Of a stretch of 64,000 nt of DNA, positions 33,755 through 45,572 are shown in pieces. Within the stretch, counting starts at the first letter, position 1. Every line of letters starts with the position of its first letter. The notes under the pieces were generated by a model, which saw nothing but the letters and a program-made list of their open reading frames with translations, made no database searches and was not told the origin of the DNA. Source of the DNA: Paraconiothyrium sp. Pb-2020 (taxonomy: Eukaryota; Ascomycota; Dothideomycetes; Pleosporales; Didymosphaeriaceae); the NCBI GenBank assembly GCA_022419385.1, contig JAJUBI010000002.1:3658001-3722000 (forward strand). Direction: 5' to 3'. A program made the translations under genes and the position numbers.

Positions 33755-35746
33755 ATGCGAGCTGCACCAGGCAATCGACTTATAGTCGGTCAGTTGACTC
33801 CGCACATATTCTGCAATGGTGTGGCTAACACAACTAGGTCTTGACTATGGTACCACCTACACCGGTGTTTCGTGGTGTGAAGCATCTGATACCGCGACCA
33901 TAGAGGAGCGCATTCAGATTGTCCAAGACTGGCCTTCAGCACACACAATGATCGGTACGAAAGAGAAAGTGCCCAGCGAGATTGCGTACCTGCCGGATGG
34001 TATCAAGTGGGGTGGCCTCATTCTTCCTCACGTTCAGCGCAACATGTGGACCAAACTCGAGCTTGATGCTCCGAGGCAAGGCGAGGCCGAAGCCATTCGT
34101 CAAGAGCTCGCGCTTCTCACAATTATGGGAGGACCTACTCAAAGGAAGCCGGTCGAGATCGTTGCCGACTACCTGAGTCACATCAAGGACCACCTTATCA
34201 AGAATCTCGACAACCAATATGGCCCGAAGCTCTGGCGTACATTGCCTATTACGCTGGTGATTACGGTTCCTGCTGTGTGGTCCGATTCAGCCAAGCACAA
34301 GACACTGGAAGCCGTTTTCAAGGCCGGCTTCAACACCACCTATTTTCCGCATTTGCGTCACACTGTTACCACGACCGAGCCAGAAGCTGCCGCAATCTAC
34401 ACAATCAAATCGCTCCGTGGAACAGCCCAGGATGCGCAGCTTCGTGTAGGCGATGGGTTTGTGGTTTGCGACATGGGCGGTGGAACTGTTGACCTTATCT
34501 CGTACCGGGTGGCCGAGCTCGAACCCACCATCGTTGAAGAGGTGACTATGGGTACCGGGGGCCAATGCGGTGGTAGTTTTGTTGACCGTGGATTTCTTAA
34601 ATGGTTTGAGGAGAAGGTTGGCGTGGACAACTTTGGCAAGGTCGCCGGCTGTCGCGCCGATGAGTTATCTCGGACATCATTACCCCCCAAGCTTGGGCGC
34701 ATGGTGCAAGAGTTTACGCTCACTGCGAAGAGCGGATTTTCCGGTACGGAAGAGTACTTCCTTCGTCTACCAGCCGCACTCAGCGCATTTGATGATGAGA
34801 AGCGGGGTATGCTTGATGGGGAGATACAGGTTACTGCGTAAATTGTCCTTCTTCACAAGGCGTACCCGAGCTGACATTACTGCGTACCAGGGCCGATATG
34901 AAGATGATTTTCGATATCCCTCTTCGCCGTACTAAAGAGCTTCTCAACGGACAAATCCAGCAAGCGCGTCGGTCTGGTAAGGTGAAGCTAAAATACATCG
35001 TCATGGTGGGCGGCTTCGCCGAGTCTCCATACATGTACAAGGAACTTAGCGCCCTTTCTCGGGCTTCTGGGATTCAGGCTATCAAGCCGCCATACGCGTG
35101 CGTACTTTTGGTCAAGTGCATACACCAACAACACTCACTGACCAGCTCGGCAGGTGGTCTGCTATTGTGCGTGGCGCAGCTGCCAAGGGTCTGGAGAGCG
35201 ATGGGTCTGCAGCAATTAGATCTCGAATTTGTCGTCGTCATTACGGAACGTATTGCAGCACCCGATTCCGTGCAGATAAGCACAAGGAGAGCGATTCTTT
35301 CCTTTGCTCGTTCTCCGGTGAGAAGCGCGCCGGCTCTCAGATGGACTGGATCATCAAGAAGGGACAGGAAGTCAAGACGTCGGAGGTGGGTCACGGAAAG
35401 GTCACAATGTCTTACATAGACTGGGTTGGCTCGAGCAAGATCTTAACGATGGCACTTATGGCTTCAGATTTGGATACGGCACCCACTTCATCATATGACC
35501 CGGTAAGTATCCCCATCATCTTGAAATTTGTGGTGTTAACCCTCCTAGAATGTCTATACCGTCGGACAGATGGTGATCGACCTGAGCCCCGTTCCCGAGA
35601 AAGAGTGGCGCAAGTTGACTAGTCCATCTGGTAGGCCCTACCGCTTGCTTGACATCGACGTGGAGATCTCGATCCAGTCTGCCCTCGAGTATTCCCTCGC
35701 TGTCAATGGCGTCCGGTATGGCTCCGTCACGGCGAACTATGCTTAA
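33755..35746 (+). CDS. Hsp70-like actin-fold ATPase (fungal HSPA12-like family)
   Basis: This encodes a protein with the Hsp70/actin nucleotide-binding fold but without the canonical substrate-binding domain, 595 residues. Exons are 33755-33788, 33838-34837, 34891-35097, 35154-35502 and 35549-35746, joined by introns of 49, 53, 56 and 46 nt. Nucleotide-binding motifs are GLDYGTTYTGVSW at the N-terminus (split by the first intron), VVCDMGGGTVDLISY near residue 225 and YIVMVGGFAESPYMYKEL near residue 384. The C-terminal part, with RRHYGTYCSTRF and KKGQEVKTSE, resembles the tail of the expanded fungal Hsp70-like proteins rather than a DnaK lid. The role of this family in fungi is largely unknown. 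The start gives MRAAPGNRLIVG. It is divergent from the coiled-coil gene. Confidence 0.9.
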
Positions 35747-37248
35747 GGGCCTTAGGTAAGATTAAACCATGGTCTTTGACCAGTCAAGAGATTAATCGTC
35801 AGACAGTTCTTTTCTGACTAATTGTCATGCGTTGCAAATTCCCGACGTGGTATCACGGACCTCTATTCCCACAGAAGGACTCTTGCATAAGTCGGTTGAG
35901 AAACCGTGAAGTGCATATGGCGCATCAACATTGTGTCTGGCTCTGGTCGACTAGTGGCTGCAACGAAGCTTTCATTACGACTGTTCCACTAGGTAGCCTG
36001 GTCTCTAGATCTGTTAAGACCGACATAAAGGATAACATTCCTTGGAATCTCCTGAACTTCGTGACGCCAGGCTGTTCAATACTCTGGCGTGAACGTTCCG
36101 GATGACGCAACTTGATCCTCGCGTGTTTTTATTGCATATCGTGATTCGGCGTGTCAACAGCCCAGAAAGACACGGCCTTTCGCCAGCATCCAACGCGGGT
36201 GCTTCATCTCACCACTCCGTTCGAAGCACTTCCCAAAACCTCTGCATATGCCGCCACATCTATAATTTCCCGTCCTCCAACCCTGCCCCACCCGCGATCC
36301 AATCACAACCCTTCCTGGTCACATGATTGAAATCTCATGCACGTCATCTCTGCCGCTAACCTCATCCTCACGGTGGCGCACGCCCGCGCAAAACTCTATC
36401 CGCAGCGCAGCGCGTCCATCACACGTGCATGCAAGCCCGCATCGGTCCCCCATTATTCCCCTTCGAATCCGCGGCTCACCAACGGGAGGGGCACACGCGC
36501 GATCCGAGCCCGCACCGCTGCCCCTCTTGTCCGAAGGTAACGCTTGCGCGCGCGTCCGTCGTGGCTCGGTGAATTACCCGCACGGACCTTCACTTCACAT
36601 GCATGATCGGACGACAAGGGCTGGTGGGGCGGACCTCCGATGCCGCCGGAGAGGCGCGGCGAGGATGCACCGGGGAAGGTGCAAGAGGAGTGGCGTCATG
36701 GGGATGCAGATGGGGCAAGCAGAGCCGGAAGAGGCTGCCAGGTCAGCCAGCACGATGGTCGGTGGTCGCGTGGTGTCTCAGTCTCCAGCTGCACGCTTAT
36801 GCATGCCGACGGCCTGGCTTGCAGAACGAGGCGTTGTCTGGCGCCGCGCGAGGGAGGCTTCGAGAGATGCGTGTAGAGAAGGTCAACCTCAAATGATTTT
36901 TATTAGGATCAATTCATAAACACATAGAACTGAACTAAACTATGCTACACAGTCGAGCGCCGGGTCCCAATGCAAGCTTCTATACAAACGTGAGACAAAC
37001 GTTTGAGCTCTGCGTTACCGCCCTAACAAGTCAGTGCAGATATACATTGTACTCCCGACTCCTTTTAGAACACCCGACCCCTTGTCGAGTGAATTCCATC
37101 CTATACTCCAGACTACCAGCGCCTACCAGCAAACATTAACACAGTAAGGGCCACAACTGTGACCTAGAAGACACGTCTATTGAATAACCTTGATACCACG
37201 AGCGCCGGCCAGTTGACTGTAATGAATACGTGATGGAGAAGAGATCAA
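35747..37248. other. 1.5-kb convergent intergenic region
   Basis: This region lies between the 3' ends of the Hsp70-like gene and the velvet gene. A 198-codon plus-strand frame (36323-36919) is Arg/Ser/Ala-rich with no family resemblance. I do not call a gene. Confidence 0.55.
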
Positions 37249-38502
37249 TTATGCACCCGAAGCGGGCTGGCTCTGTAAGCCCGCATAAGGATCCCAGCTC
37301 TCCTCAGCGCGAATGTCCGGATAGTGTGACAAGCTTGGCTGTGGTATAGACTGTGGTATAGACTGCGGAATAGACTGCGAAATAGACTGCGGAATGTTGG
37401 CGAGGTTGATGTTGCTTGCATAGTTTGGAACGTTGTACTGCCTTGCTTCGCTTGAGGGACGAGCATGGTGATATGGTGAGGGTGGCATGTAGTGCGCAGA
37501 GTAGTTTGTCTGGGGAACTGGCGCATATGAAGAGGCATAGCCTGCCTGGGGAAGTGACGTGTACGAAGAAGTGTACCCTGCCTGGGAAAGCGCAGGAGCG
37601 TAGGTAGTCACCGGGAAGCTTCCCTGTTGGGTTGGGGTATAGGATGAGGAGAAGTTGGGCTGTGAGGCAGCAGCGTGGTCGACATAGCTGTCCTTGCGAT
37701 CTTCCGTGTCAGCGCGATAACGCTTGGCTTGCGGAGACTCGTCCTCGTAGTAGGAAGTACTAGACCTTCCTGGAGCGTTCGTTTGAGAGGGAGGCATGCC
37801 ATCGGCGAAGTATGGGCGCTTCTGACCTGCAAATGCCCTCGGCTCCTTGCGCAGACGCAGCCGGACGCCTTGGTCCGAGAATGCCCTGGAGAGGTAGGTG
37901 GATTCTTCCAAACCTTGGAAGTCCTTGGGGGCCATACATTTGAACGGCTGGGTCGCGACACTACCGAGATAGACTGCAGCGTTCTGTTCCTTCTGGAGGT
38001 CGAACAGGCTGAAGTGGAGCCGAAAGCTGCCAGTCATCTTGACGGAGATGTCGCCAAAGATGAAGAAGCCGCCATCTTTGTTGTCAATGTCCTTGAGGCG
38101 GTGCAGGGAGCTGCAGAGCCCGCCATAGAGGTTATTACCACCACGGTCGTCCCAGCGCTCGTCTTTATCGGGCTTCCAAAGGTCCGCAACCACGAACAGG
38201 TATGGGCTCTGTAGAAAGTGTTGGCTGGATTCAACGTCAGCGTTGACCTTGAGCTGAACGATGGGTGGCGGATCCACGGGTTTGCGACTCTTCTCTTTGC
38301 CTGCGCTCAAGACGAGGGCCTCCTTGGGTTCTTGTCGCATTACCAACGTGATGTCAGGGTTGCTGAAGGCTCCTTTCGCGTCGGTTACGATGTTGTCCGA
38401 TAGCTTGCTTCTGCTGGCGCGCTGAGTGCCGTGGTAAGCCATCGAGCTATGGTGTGGCGGGTACAAGCCCGCGGCGTACTGCTGCTGCATGTACATTTCC
38501 AT
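37249..38502 (-). CDS. vosA: Velvet-family regulator, VosA type
   Basis: Velvet proteins are fungal DNA-binding regulators of development, spore viability and secondary metabolism. This one has 417 residues in a single exon. The velvet domain covers about residues 50-225: VMRQEPKEALVLSAGKEKSR, then KPVDPPPIVQLKV, SPYLFVVADLW, SSLHRLKDIDNKDGGFFIFG, DISVKMTGSFRLHFSLFDL, and the closing STYLSRAFSDQGVRLRLRKE. A basic patch (SPQAKRYR) may be a nuclear signal. The C-terminus is Tyr/Ser/Pro-rich with imperfect repeats (AGYTSSYTSLPQ, AGYASSYAPVPQ) and a SIPQ tetrapeptide repeat. Velvet membership is secure. The VosA assignment is more likely than VelC or VelB because of the KEALV...KPVDPPPIVQL form, but I cannot exclude VelC. 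A very long gene-free region lies upstream. Confidence 0.88.
   Translation of the reverse strand: MEMYMQQQYAAGLYPPHHSSMAYHGTQRASRSKLSDNIVTDAKGAFSNPDITLVMRQEPKEALVLSAGKEKSRKPVDPPPIVQLKVNADVESSQHFLQSPYLFVVADLWKPDKDERWDDRGGNNLYGGLCSSLHRLKDIDNKDGGFFIFGDISVKMTGSFRLHFSLFDLQKEQNAAVYLGSVATQPFKCMAPKDFQGLEESTYLSRAFSDQGVRLRLRKEPRAFAGQKRPYFADGMPPSQTNAPGRSSTSYYEDESPQAKRYRADTEDRKDSYVDHAAASQPNFSSSYTPTQQGSFPVTTYAPALSQAGYTSSYTSLPQAGYASSYAPVPQTNYSAHYMPPSPYHHARPSSEARQYNVPNYASNINLANIPQSISQSIPQSIPQSIPQPSLSHYPDIRAEESWDPYAGLQSQPASGA
37339..37398. repeat. 12-bp coding minisatellite in the velvet gene
   Basis: Five 12-nt units (form CTGYGGWATAGA on the plus strand) run in tandem; the last is degenerate. On the coding strand they encode repeats of Ser-Ile-Pro-Gln near the C-terminus. 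The unit length is a multiple of three, so copy changes keep the frame. Confidence 0.85.
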
Positions 38503-41500
38503 GGCCGAGAACTGGATTTGGGAGAAGAGGGTGTGGTTGAAGCAATGGTGTATGAGATATACGGAACCAGAAGGGTGCTGGCCTTGGAAATGGATGTGGG
38601 TAGTCGCCGCAGTCTGGGCTGTATGTTGAGAAGTCGTTACAGGCAGGAGTGTACGCGTTGAGAGGAAGGAGCCACAACGCCATCCACCCCAACAAGATCA
38701 AAAACCGTTTGAACGAATACCAGCGTTACCATTACTCCAAATTGAGAAACAGACCGGAACGCCCCCACAACGGTCCTTGGAAGCTGCTGCAAGTTGCCCT
38801 GGAACAGCTATGGGCACTCGGATGGTTGAAGCTTGTGACCAACAGGTCGCGACGGCGTGCCTATTGCGCCCGCGATATTGCTGTTCAGCAAGCCGTGAGA
38901 GGTCGGCAGGCAGCGCAGAGGCTCTGCTGGGAGTCACGGGCGGGCTGTGGCCCCAATGCGCGTGGTCACGCACCCGCTCGTCTGGCTTGCGGCCAGAAGA
39001 AAAGAGATAACGCAGTCCGAGGCTCTTTCGAACAGAAAGCAGGCGTCCTTTTCTTGGGCGGGGTCCTCACCGTGTCGGCATAGTCGACCGGGTCGCTTCG
39101 CTCAGTGGCCGTGGAACCGCGGTAGAATGGATGGACAAAGGGAGCCGTTGGAGAGTGGCCGTGGTCCTTGGACTTGCTCTGGACAGGCGCGACGGTGCAA
39201 TGCAGGTCGCGGGCGGAGAGCAACGGCGGGCCGGGGAGGGTGAAGGATGATAAAGGGTTCGAGGACGGTCGACGTTGAAGCTGCGGCCTAGTGGGCTTCC
39301 CGGAGGGCTTCTGCGAACGCTCCTGCACCGGTGTCTCCGCAATCGTTCTGTGGCCTAGCCCGCAGATCTGGTTCGCCGTTGACTATTCCGCTAGAGGCGT
39401 CGCTGCCAGATGGGCACTAGACGGCGGAGCCGCGCAACGGGCTGCAGTGAAGTGCTCTCTAGCGTCGCCAGTAGGGTTCGCGGAGCTTGCTATATCTCGC
39501 CCAAGCACCACCGACGACGGGTTCAGACTCTGACGCTTCACCTCACGATGCCGGCGGCGCCCAGGTGGCTGGTGTTAGTCGGGGCCGTACCTTCTCTTTT
39601 GGCCCGGGTAGGAGGGCAGGGACAGGGCAGGAAACGACAGTCTGGTGCTGGTCCAGCACAACGAGCGACGGGAAGACAGCCTCAGCCTCACGGATCGATG
39701 TGCCTCTGCTGGCGGCGGCGGCGGGCTTCACGCAGCACTCATGGCCGTGGCCAGCCTGAAGAAGAGCAGACAGCAAGCCGCTGTCACATTGTCCCTCCGC
39801 GAGGACACCCCTGCAGCCCGCACGCAGCGGCCGGTGCTGCACAGCAATCGGCGGCGGCAGCATGGGTCGTCCTGGGGCCGTTCAGTCGTGCGTCGATGCC
39901 ATGGCATTCCCAGGTTGGGGGGTGGTATGGGCGCCGTGCAGGGCTTGGGTACCCGGGGACGCTGCACTACTCGTACAGCCAGACAGCACGCCGACTTTAG
40001 CCTTTGCAACTACTCTACCTGAGAGGCTGTATATAACTGCCGCCGGCGCCCAATATCTCAGCTCCTCCTCCGCACACGCGCTCGCGGCCGCTTCCTCTGA
40101 CCCGTGGCTTCGAGCCACAGAAGACCCCGCCGCCAGGAGGCTGCTCCAACACCCTCGCGCTGTCCAGCGTCGTACGGGACATGGCCACGCACATGGCGGC
40201 TGGCACGCAGGCCGCCGGCGCTGCGAGGGCCTCGAGACTCGATGCAGCGAGACTTGACAGACGCCGGCGGGCTAAGGGTGCTGGCTGCGTCGCCAGTGCA
40301 TACTTACGTCGCACTGCAGCACACGGCTCGCCAGCTGAGGGTGCGCCCGGTAACAGCATCATGGTGGCCCTGAGCACTGAGCACTGAGCACCGAGCACTG
40401 AGCAAACGTCACAGCCAACGGCGCGCTACGCCTGCGCGGCGGCATGGAAAGGCCCGCATGGCGTTGGGTCGCGAGCGGCCAGTGTGGGCGGCAGAATGCA
40501 CACGCAGAGAACGCCGTCATGCATCACGCCGTGGGATGCGGTGAGGTGCGATGTGGGAGGAGATCGCCGTCCAGATTGCTTTCCAGGTGGGAACGGGGCG
40601 CTCTGCGCTCCACGCCTCATCATAAATCTACGATGTTACACGACAACCGGCCGCTTCATTCGCTGCCCGTTTAGCCAACAGACCTCGATACGCCTGATAG
40701 CGACAGCGCAATATAGCCGGCATCATCTTAACATTCCTACGCCCCCAGCTCTCACACTCAGCCTCCACCTCCCGGCCACGCTCCCTGACGACACGCCCAT
40801 CTAGCCGACTGCGACAACAACGTGCGGCCTGTCGTCTCGTCGGAACATGAGATAGCTCACTTCCACTGTCCAACATCTCCTTTTCCTCCTTGACCCTGAG
40901 AGCTGGCCCGTCCGCCGTACCTGCAGATATGACTGCATATGCCGCTGTTGGCATATCCACTTTGCACGGCCGAATTGACAAGCGTCCATATGGGCTTAAT
41001 CAACTCTGGCTCCTGCCTGGGACACCGCCACCCTCCCGCTGTGCCTCGACCTGAGACAGCGCACGTTGTCCGCCGCGGATATTCACATCGGATTTGGCCG
41101 TTCTGGAATAGCTTCCGATCACGTCTGCACTGCCCTCAACCCAACTACCAGAACAGTTAGGAAGCACGCAGTGGTAGCCGTCTGTATGAGGAAGCCATGA
41201 CGCCTGTAGCCTCCTTCCTTGACGGGTATGTCGCCTCGATAACCGCCGCTTGACAGCTCTTTGTGCTGGCACCGCGAATCACTTCCGATAAACGCTGAAT
41301 CTCTCTGCGAAACACCAATACTCGGCATTTTCTCAGCGTTCCGTATGCTCACTGTGATTAGTTTTGGTCCTAGGTACCGTGCATCTATCCATAAAAGTTG
41401 CTTTAGGGCATCGATGTCCGGAAAGATAGTCGATTTATGCTTAAAGCGTCAGGCAAGCGTATCCCCTGGCGGATGATGCGCCAAAGCCTCAGCCAATACT

Positions 41501-42850
41501 TTTGCGCGGGCGAATATATTGCATTACTTCGGCAGGCACACAAGGCTATAGCATCGGCAGGTGAGGTAATGCTCCGACCGTTCTGCACGTTGGGTTGCAA
41601 CCATGTGTAACGCCGTTCACGGTGCCTGGCTGCCCTCATGTGGTCTGGCATGGCAACGCATTCGGAGAATTCGCAAACCTGGCCCTTGGTGCTTTCGAAG
41701 CCAGGTCTTACCTAAGTCTTCGACAAACGTGACGTTGGCATTTCACCATATATTCGCCACTGCCGAAGCTGATGATGGATGTTTGCATTTGCCCGCATAG
41801 TGTTAACGAGGGTGTCTGAGCAATATGTGCCTCTCGAAGCTTTGCCCAACCCTATCAGGTTGTCTTTCTCGTCAACCCCTCATACGACATTATGCATTGA
41901 AGCATGCTGTATTGCTTGTCCGGCTGCTCGATGGACAATCTAGGCTCAAGGTTACCGCACCCGGTTCACGGATGTTGCTGTCAGTGTCAATAGACCTCCG
42001 CAACTCGATACTTCACATGGGATAGACTGCAGCGCGAAGACAGTGGGGCCGGATGCTAATATATTCGCTTTTAGGAGAGGCTCAGCAATGTGTGTGATGA
42101 ATACCCCACATTCCACGAAAAGTCGGCGTCACATTCACAAGGAAGATTTGGAGTCCTTGCGGCCCGCGAGGGAAAGCCTGCACCGAAAACCAGAATCGTC
42201 GGTCACAACAGGTAAATCACTGTCGTGCTGCGCGCATGGGACGGGTCGAGATAGGTGGGACCACAGGCGTTATGCGCATGCGTGCCATGACGACGAGGTA
42301 ACGCAGGCTAGACTACCAATACAGTCCCGCGTCAAAGCTGCATGCTTTCATCGCTCTGCCAGGGCCACAGTCAGGAATCAAGCGGTCTACCCTCGGCTTG
42401 TCCCACTGTCACCTCTTGCTTTCGGGACTGTGAAGGGGTGGGGCAAATAACCCGAACGCCAAACCGCTATCACGTTGGGCATTTCTCATCATTTCCTGAA
42501 TCAACCAATCAGTACATTCAAGCCAGCCAAATCCCTCACACTAGCTAACGCCGTCTTCGGAAATCTAGTGCTTTCGCATCGGACACTGGCTATTGCACGC
42601 CATAAGCCCACATCTGCCGCTAAAAGTATCTGCAACCATGGTTCTCAGCGCGACAAGGTCGGCAGACCGATGCAAACACGTCCATGAGGCATGTCACCCG
42701 ACATCAGGCGTTCTCGAAGTGTTACCCCTCTCCCCAGATTTAGCCAAAGCGAACCCCGTCTGGTGCAACTCGTGGAGCCGGCGTTAGGAGCCCACTACAG
42801 TTGGTAGTGAGGGGTCGAGAAAGGTTTCCCTGGCCTTCACATGTCCAGGA
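38503..42850. other. 4.3-kb gene-free tract between velvet and P450 genes
   Basis: This is the longest stretch without a gene. The first part (about 38.8-40.6 kb) is noticeably GC-rich and carries overlapping open frames on both strands with Arg/Ala/Gly/Ser-rich, low-information translations. The second part is of average composition. I found no protein family, tRNA or transposon remnant. It contains the promoter of the minus-strand velvet gene and the 3' flank of the second P450. A 7-bp tandem repeat lies at 40372-40406. Confidence 0.55.
40372..40406. repeat. 7-bp tandem repeat, GAGCACT
   Basis: The unit GAGCACT occurs about five times in a row; the third copy is GAGCACC and the last GAGCAAA. 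It is a short non-coding microsatellite-like array in the gene-free tract. Confidence 0.8.
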
Positions 42851-44775
42851 TCAAGAGTCTAGCCTCTGCAGCCTGATGAGAAGCTTGTCATTCTGCGGAG
42901 GCGCAGTATACGCGTCTGATTGTTCGATACCGGTGTCGTCGACGATAACCGTTCTGTAGTTGGAGTACAGGGCCGCGACGATGTACTTCATCTCTGGGAT
43001 GATGTCAGCAGGTGTGACTAGTGTGCTGGACGCAGCCAAGCCAGGGAGCTCGAGGTGTTGCACAAGCCCCAGCATGTAACTATGGCAAGCATTCCATGAA
43101 CCAGTCCTGAGCCACTTGGTGGTCACTAGTACAGCCAAGTTACCTCGTTAGTGTAAGGAAGGGAGCAGCTACTCACGAAACACAGCTAAGTGACTCCCTA
43201 CACACATTCGTCCGCCACTGAGTAAGGTAAGCATGTGCATCAGCCTTCCATGCGAAGTACACTGACCTTCCAAAGGCCCAAAACCATCTGCTTTCCATAT
43301 CCCTTCTCCTCTCGTCATCAAGCTTCTCGAGCTCAAGCCACCGCTCTGGTTTCCACTCGTCCGCTTGGGGATAGACCTCCTCATTCAAGTGCAGCAAGCC
43401 GGCACTGGCACTCACTCTAACACCACCCTGTACATAGTACGAATTCCTGTCAGAACCAAGGCGGCATCCTTGCGGAGGCGAGACACGCGGCTGGGGACCT
43501 GGAATGGCTGGATGAAGACGCAGTGTCTCCCATATTACGGCGTGGAGGAATGGCAGCGCGTCTACTGCTTTGCCATCCGGAAGAGTGGGCGAAGACGAGG
43601 GCAGGATAGGCGGAGCCAATGTGCGGAGCTCTCGCTGAAGGCGTGTTTGAATTTCCAAATTTCGACTCAGTTCGTGGATGACATAGGTCAGGGTTATCCC
43701 CGACGTCTTCCGGTACTGTTAGCGGAAAGCATAGCACGGCATGGCAGACGGACTCACATCGAAGCCTGCAGCTATCTGATCCAGAACTTCGCTCGCGGCC
43801 AGCAAAGTGCGGTCCTTTCCATCGTCGCCATCCTTCATGGCCTCTTTCGAAAGTGCAGCAGAAAGCTGTTCGTATACAACTGGAGTGTCCGCGATATTCG
43901 AAATCCCCTGCGACATGACCATGGCAGCATTTTCGCACATGCACTTGGTCCAATCTTCAATCCCCTTGTTTGCTTTGTCAACCCATTGCGGCACCAACCT
44001 ATACTTGAACCATTTCTTCACGAATGATGTCAAAGCAGGGAGTTCTTGCGGCCAGAAGTTGAATGACCGCCGAGAATTGTACAAATCAAGGAACCAGGAC
44101 AATTGCTTTGGATCATTGATCAAGTTGGAGCTCGACTTCAGCCCGAAGATGTAGCCGGACACGATGTCCATGGTAGCAGCATTGAGCAGCGGGCCGATGT
44201 TGAAGAGCCCCTGCTCTTTATTCGAGCAAATCGATGCGAGGCGCGGCAGAAGGCGATCATAGATGATTATACTGACCTGAGCGAGCAGAGCCGGCGACGC
44301 AGTGATAACAGACTTGCTGTAGATGTTGCTCAGCATACGTTTACGCGCCGAATGAGCTTTGTTTTTCCCCGTGGAGAACATGTTGAACTCGCTAGACCCT
44401 GTCAACCCTCGAACGTCCATTACGACGAGCATCGACGACTTACCCAAAGTTCGTAAAGAACGCATACCAGTTGAACGTCTCAGTCACATTGGCCTTTTCG
44501 AAGCCACCGGCATAGATGTCTCTTATGCCTCCCTTTACACAGTTCACGCTGATTTCGTTCGGTCCAAGACAAACCACTGGTCCTAAACGCTCGTGTGCAC
44601 GCTTAAGCGTCCTGTTCTGGACAGATCGCCAACGCACATAATTGATCCACAGCGACGTGAAATGTGCAAGCGGATGCGCGGCTGGAATCCTCCGCAACGG
44701 GTTCGTCAAATATCGATATACGAAATGGGCGATGAAGGGCGCTACCAGCAGCACCGCGATAGTAGCGAGTTGCAT
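42851..44775 (-). CDS. Cytochrome P450 monooxygenase, second copy type
   Basis: This is a membrane-anchored P450 of 529 residues, clearly different from the one at 11.7-13.3 kb. Exons are 44775-44444, 44391-43758, 43706-43267, 43217-43177 and 42993-42851. The N-terminal anchor reads MQLATIAVLLVAPFIAHFVY. Motifs are HSARKRMLSNIYSKS (C-helix region), the I-helix AGFDTSGITLTY (formed across an intron), the K-helix WETLRLHP, PERW, and the heme loop FWAFGSGGRMCVGSHLA. The heme cysteine sits in a 41-nt exon. The terminal exon supplies MKYIVAALYSNY and VIVDDTGIEQSDAY, conserved in this clade. The last intron is long (183 nt). The start at 44775 puts the anchor at the very N-terminus; an upstream open frame adds an unlikely acidic leader. 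The substrate is unknown. Confidence 0.92.
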
Positions 44776-45572
44776 GTTTGGTATCCTGCAGGGTAAAAGG
44801 TGTTGTATGACGTGGAGGTAACGCGCGACCGCGTTGACAGGGTGAAGAATTGGGTGCACAGAGAGCTGGCAGTCCGGCGGATAACAAAGCGACTCGTCGT
44901 CTTCATCCGCCGTGTCGTCCCCGCTACAGAGCGTCTCTGGCGCCACTGGTGGTGTGGGGGCCCCCGCTTGCGCGCCGGTCCTTGTTCGCTTTATCTACAC
45001 GTGATCGATGCAGGAACGGAACTGGTGACCAGCTTCTGTCTAGCGTAGCACAGTATCTACAATCAACACGGTGGATCATTGCCAAAGCAGCATCTACACA
45101 ATAGGACGGACCTTCTACGATTCGCACAGCTCTTGATTCAGTCATGTCCAGCTTACAGTTGCACATCCCTTCGATCCTCGGAGCCGGTCTGCAACACCTG
45201 CAGCCATGTCCGCGCCGTGCAACCTCTTATGAGCCCAGAGGTTTCCATGAATAGCACGCGTCGCACCGGCTGCCCTTTCCGTACCTACCTGCAGTACGCG
45301 GGTGGATAGTTTGTAGTGGCTGCTGTGCAACGTGCCATTGCGGCGTCGGTTCCAGTCCGCGATGCTCAACGAAGTAAAGAGAAAGGCGAGGATCGGGAGG
45401 ATGAGTGCGTGTCACATGAATCGCGGAATGGCGCGTAAGCCACGGACAACGGCGAAATTGTTAGCGATGGAGTCGCTACCCGTCGTGTGCGATGTTGGGA
45501 AGGAGAGGGCTGGGGGTTCAACCCGGTACAGCGAGCTGTCTAATCTCTTCGATTTTTTGCCTTGCCAGCTTG
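44776..45572. other. Intergenic, P450 to GH43
   Basis: These about 800 bp hold the P450 promoter and the GH43 3' flank, both genes on the minus strand. No other gene is recognised. Confidence 0.55.

Noticed and set aside
36323..36919. 198-codon ATG-initiated frame between Hsp70-like and velvet genes
   Set aside because: Its composition is Arg/Ser/Ala-rich and low in information, overlapping frames are also open, and no homology or splicing was seen. A lineage-specific gene cannot be excluded.
39410..40400. Several overlapping open frames in the GC-rich tract
   Set aside because: Open frames on both strands are expected in GC-rich DNA; the translations look random and lack domains.
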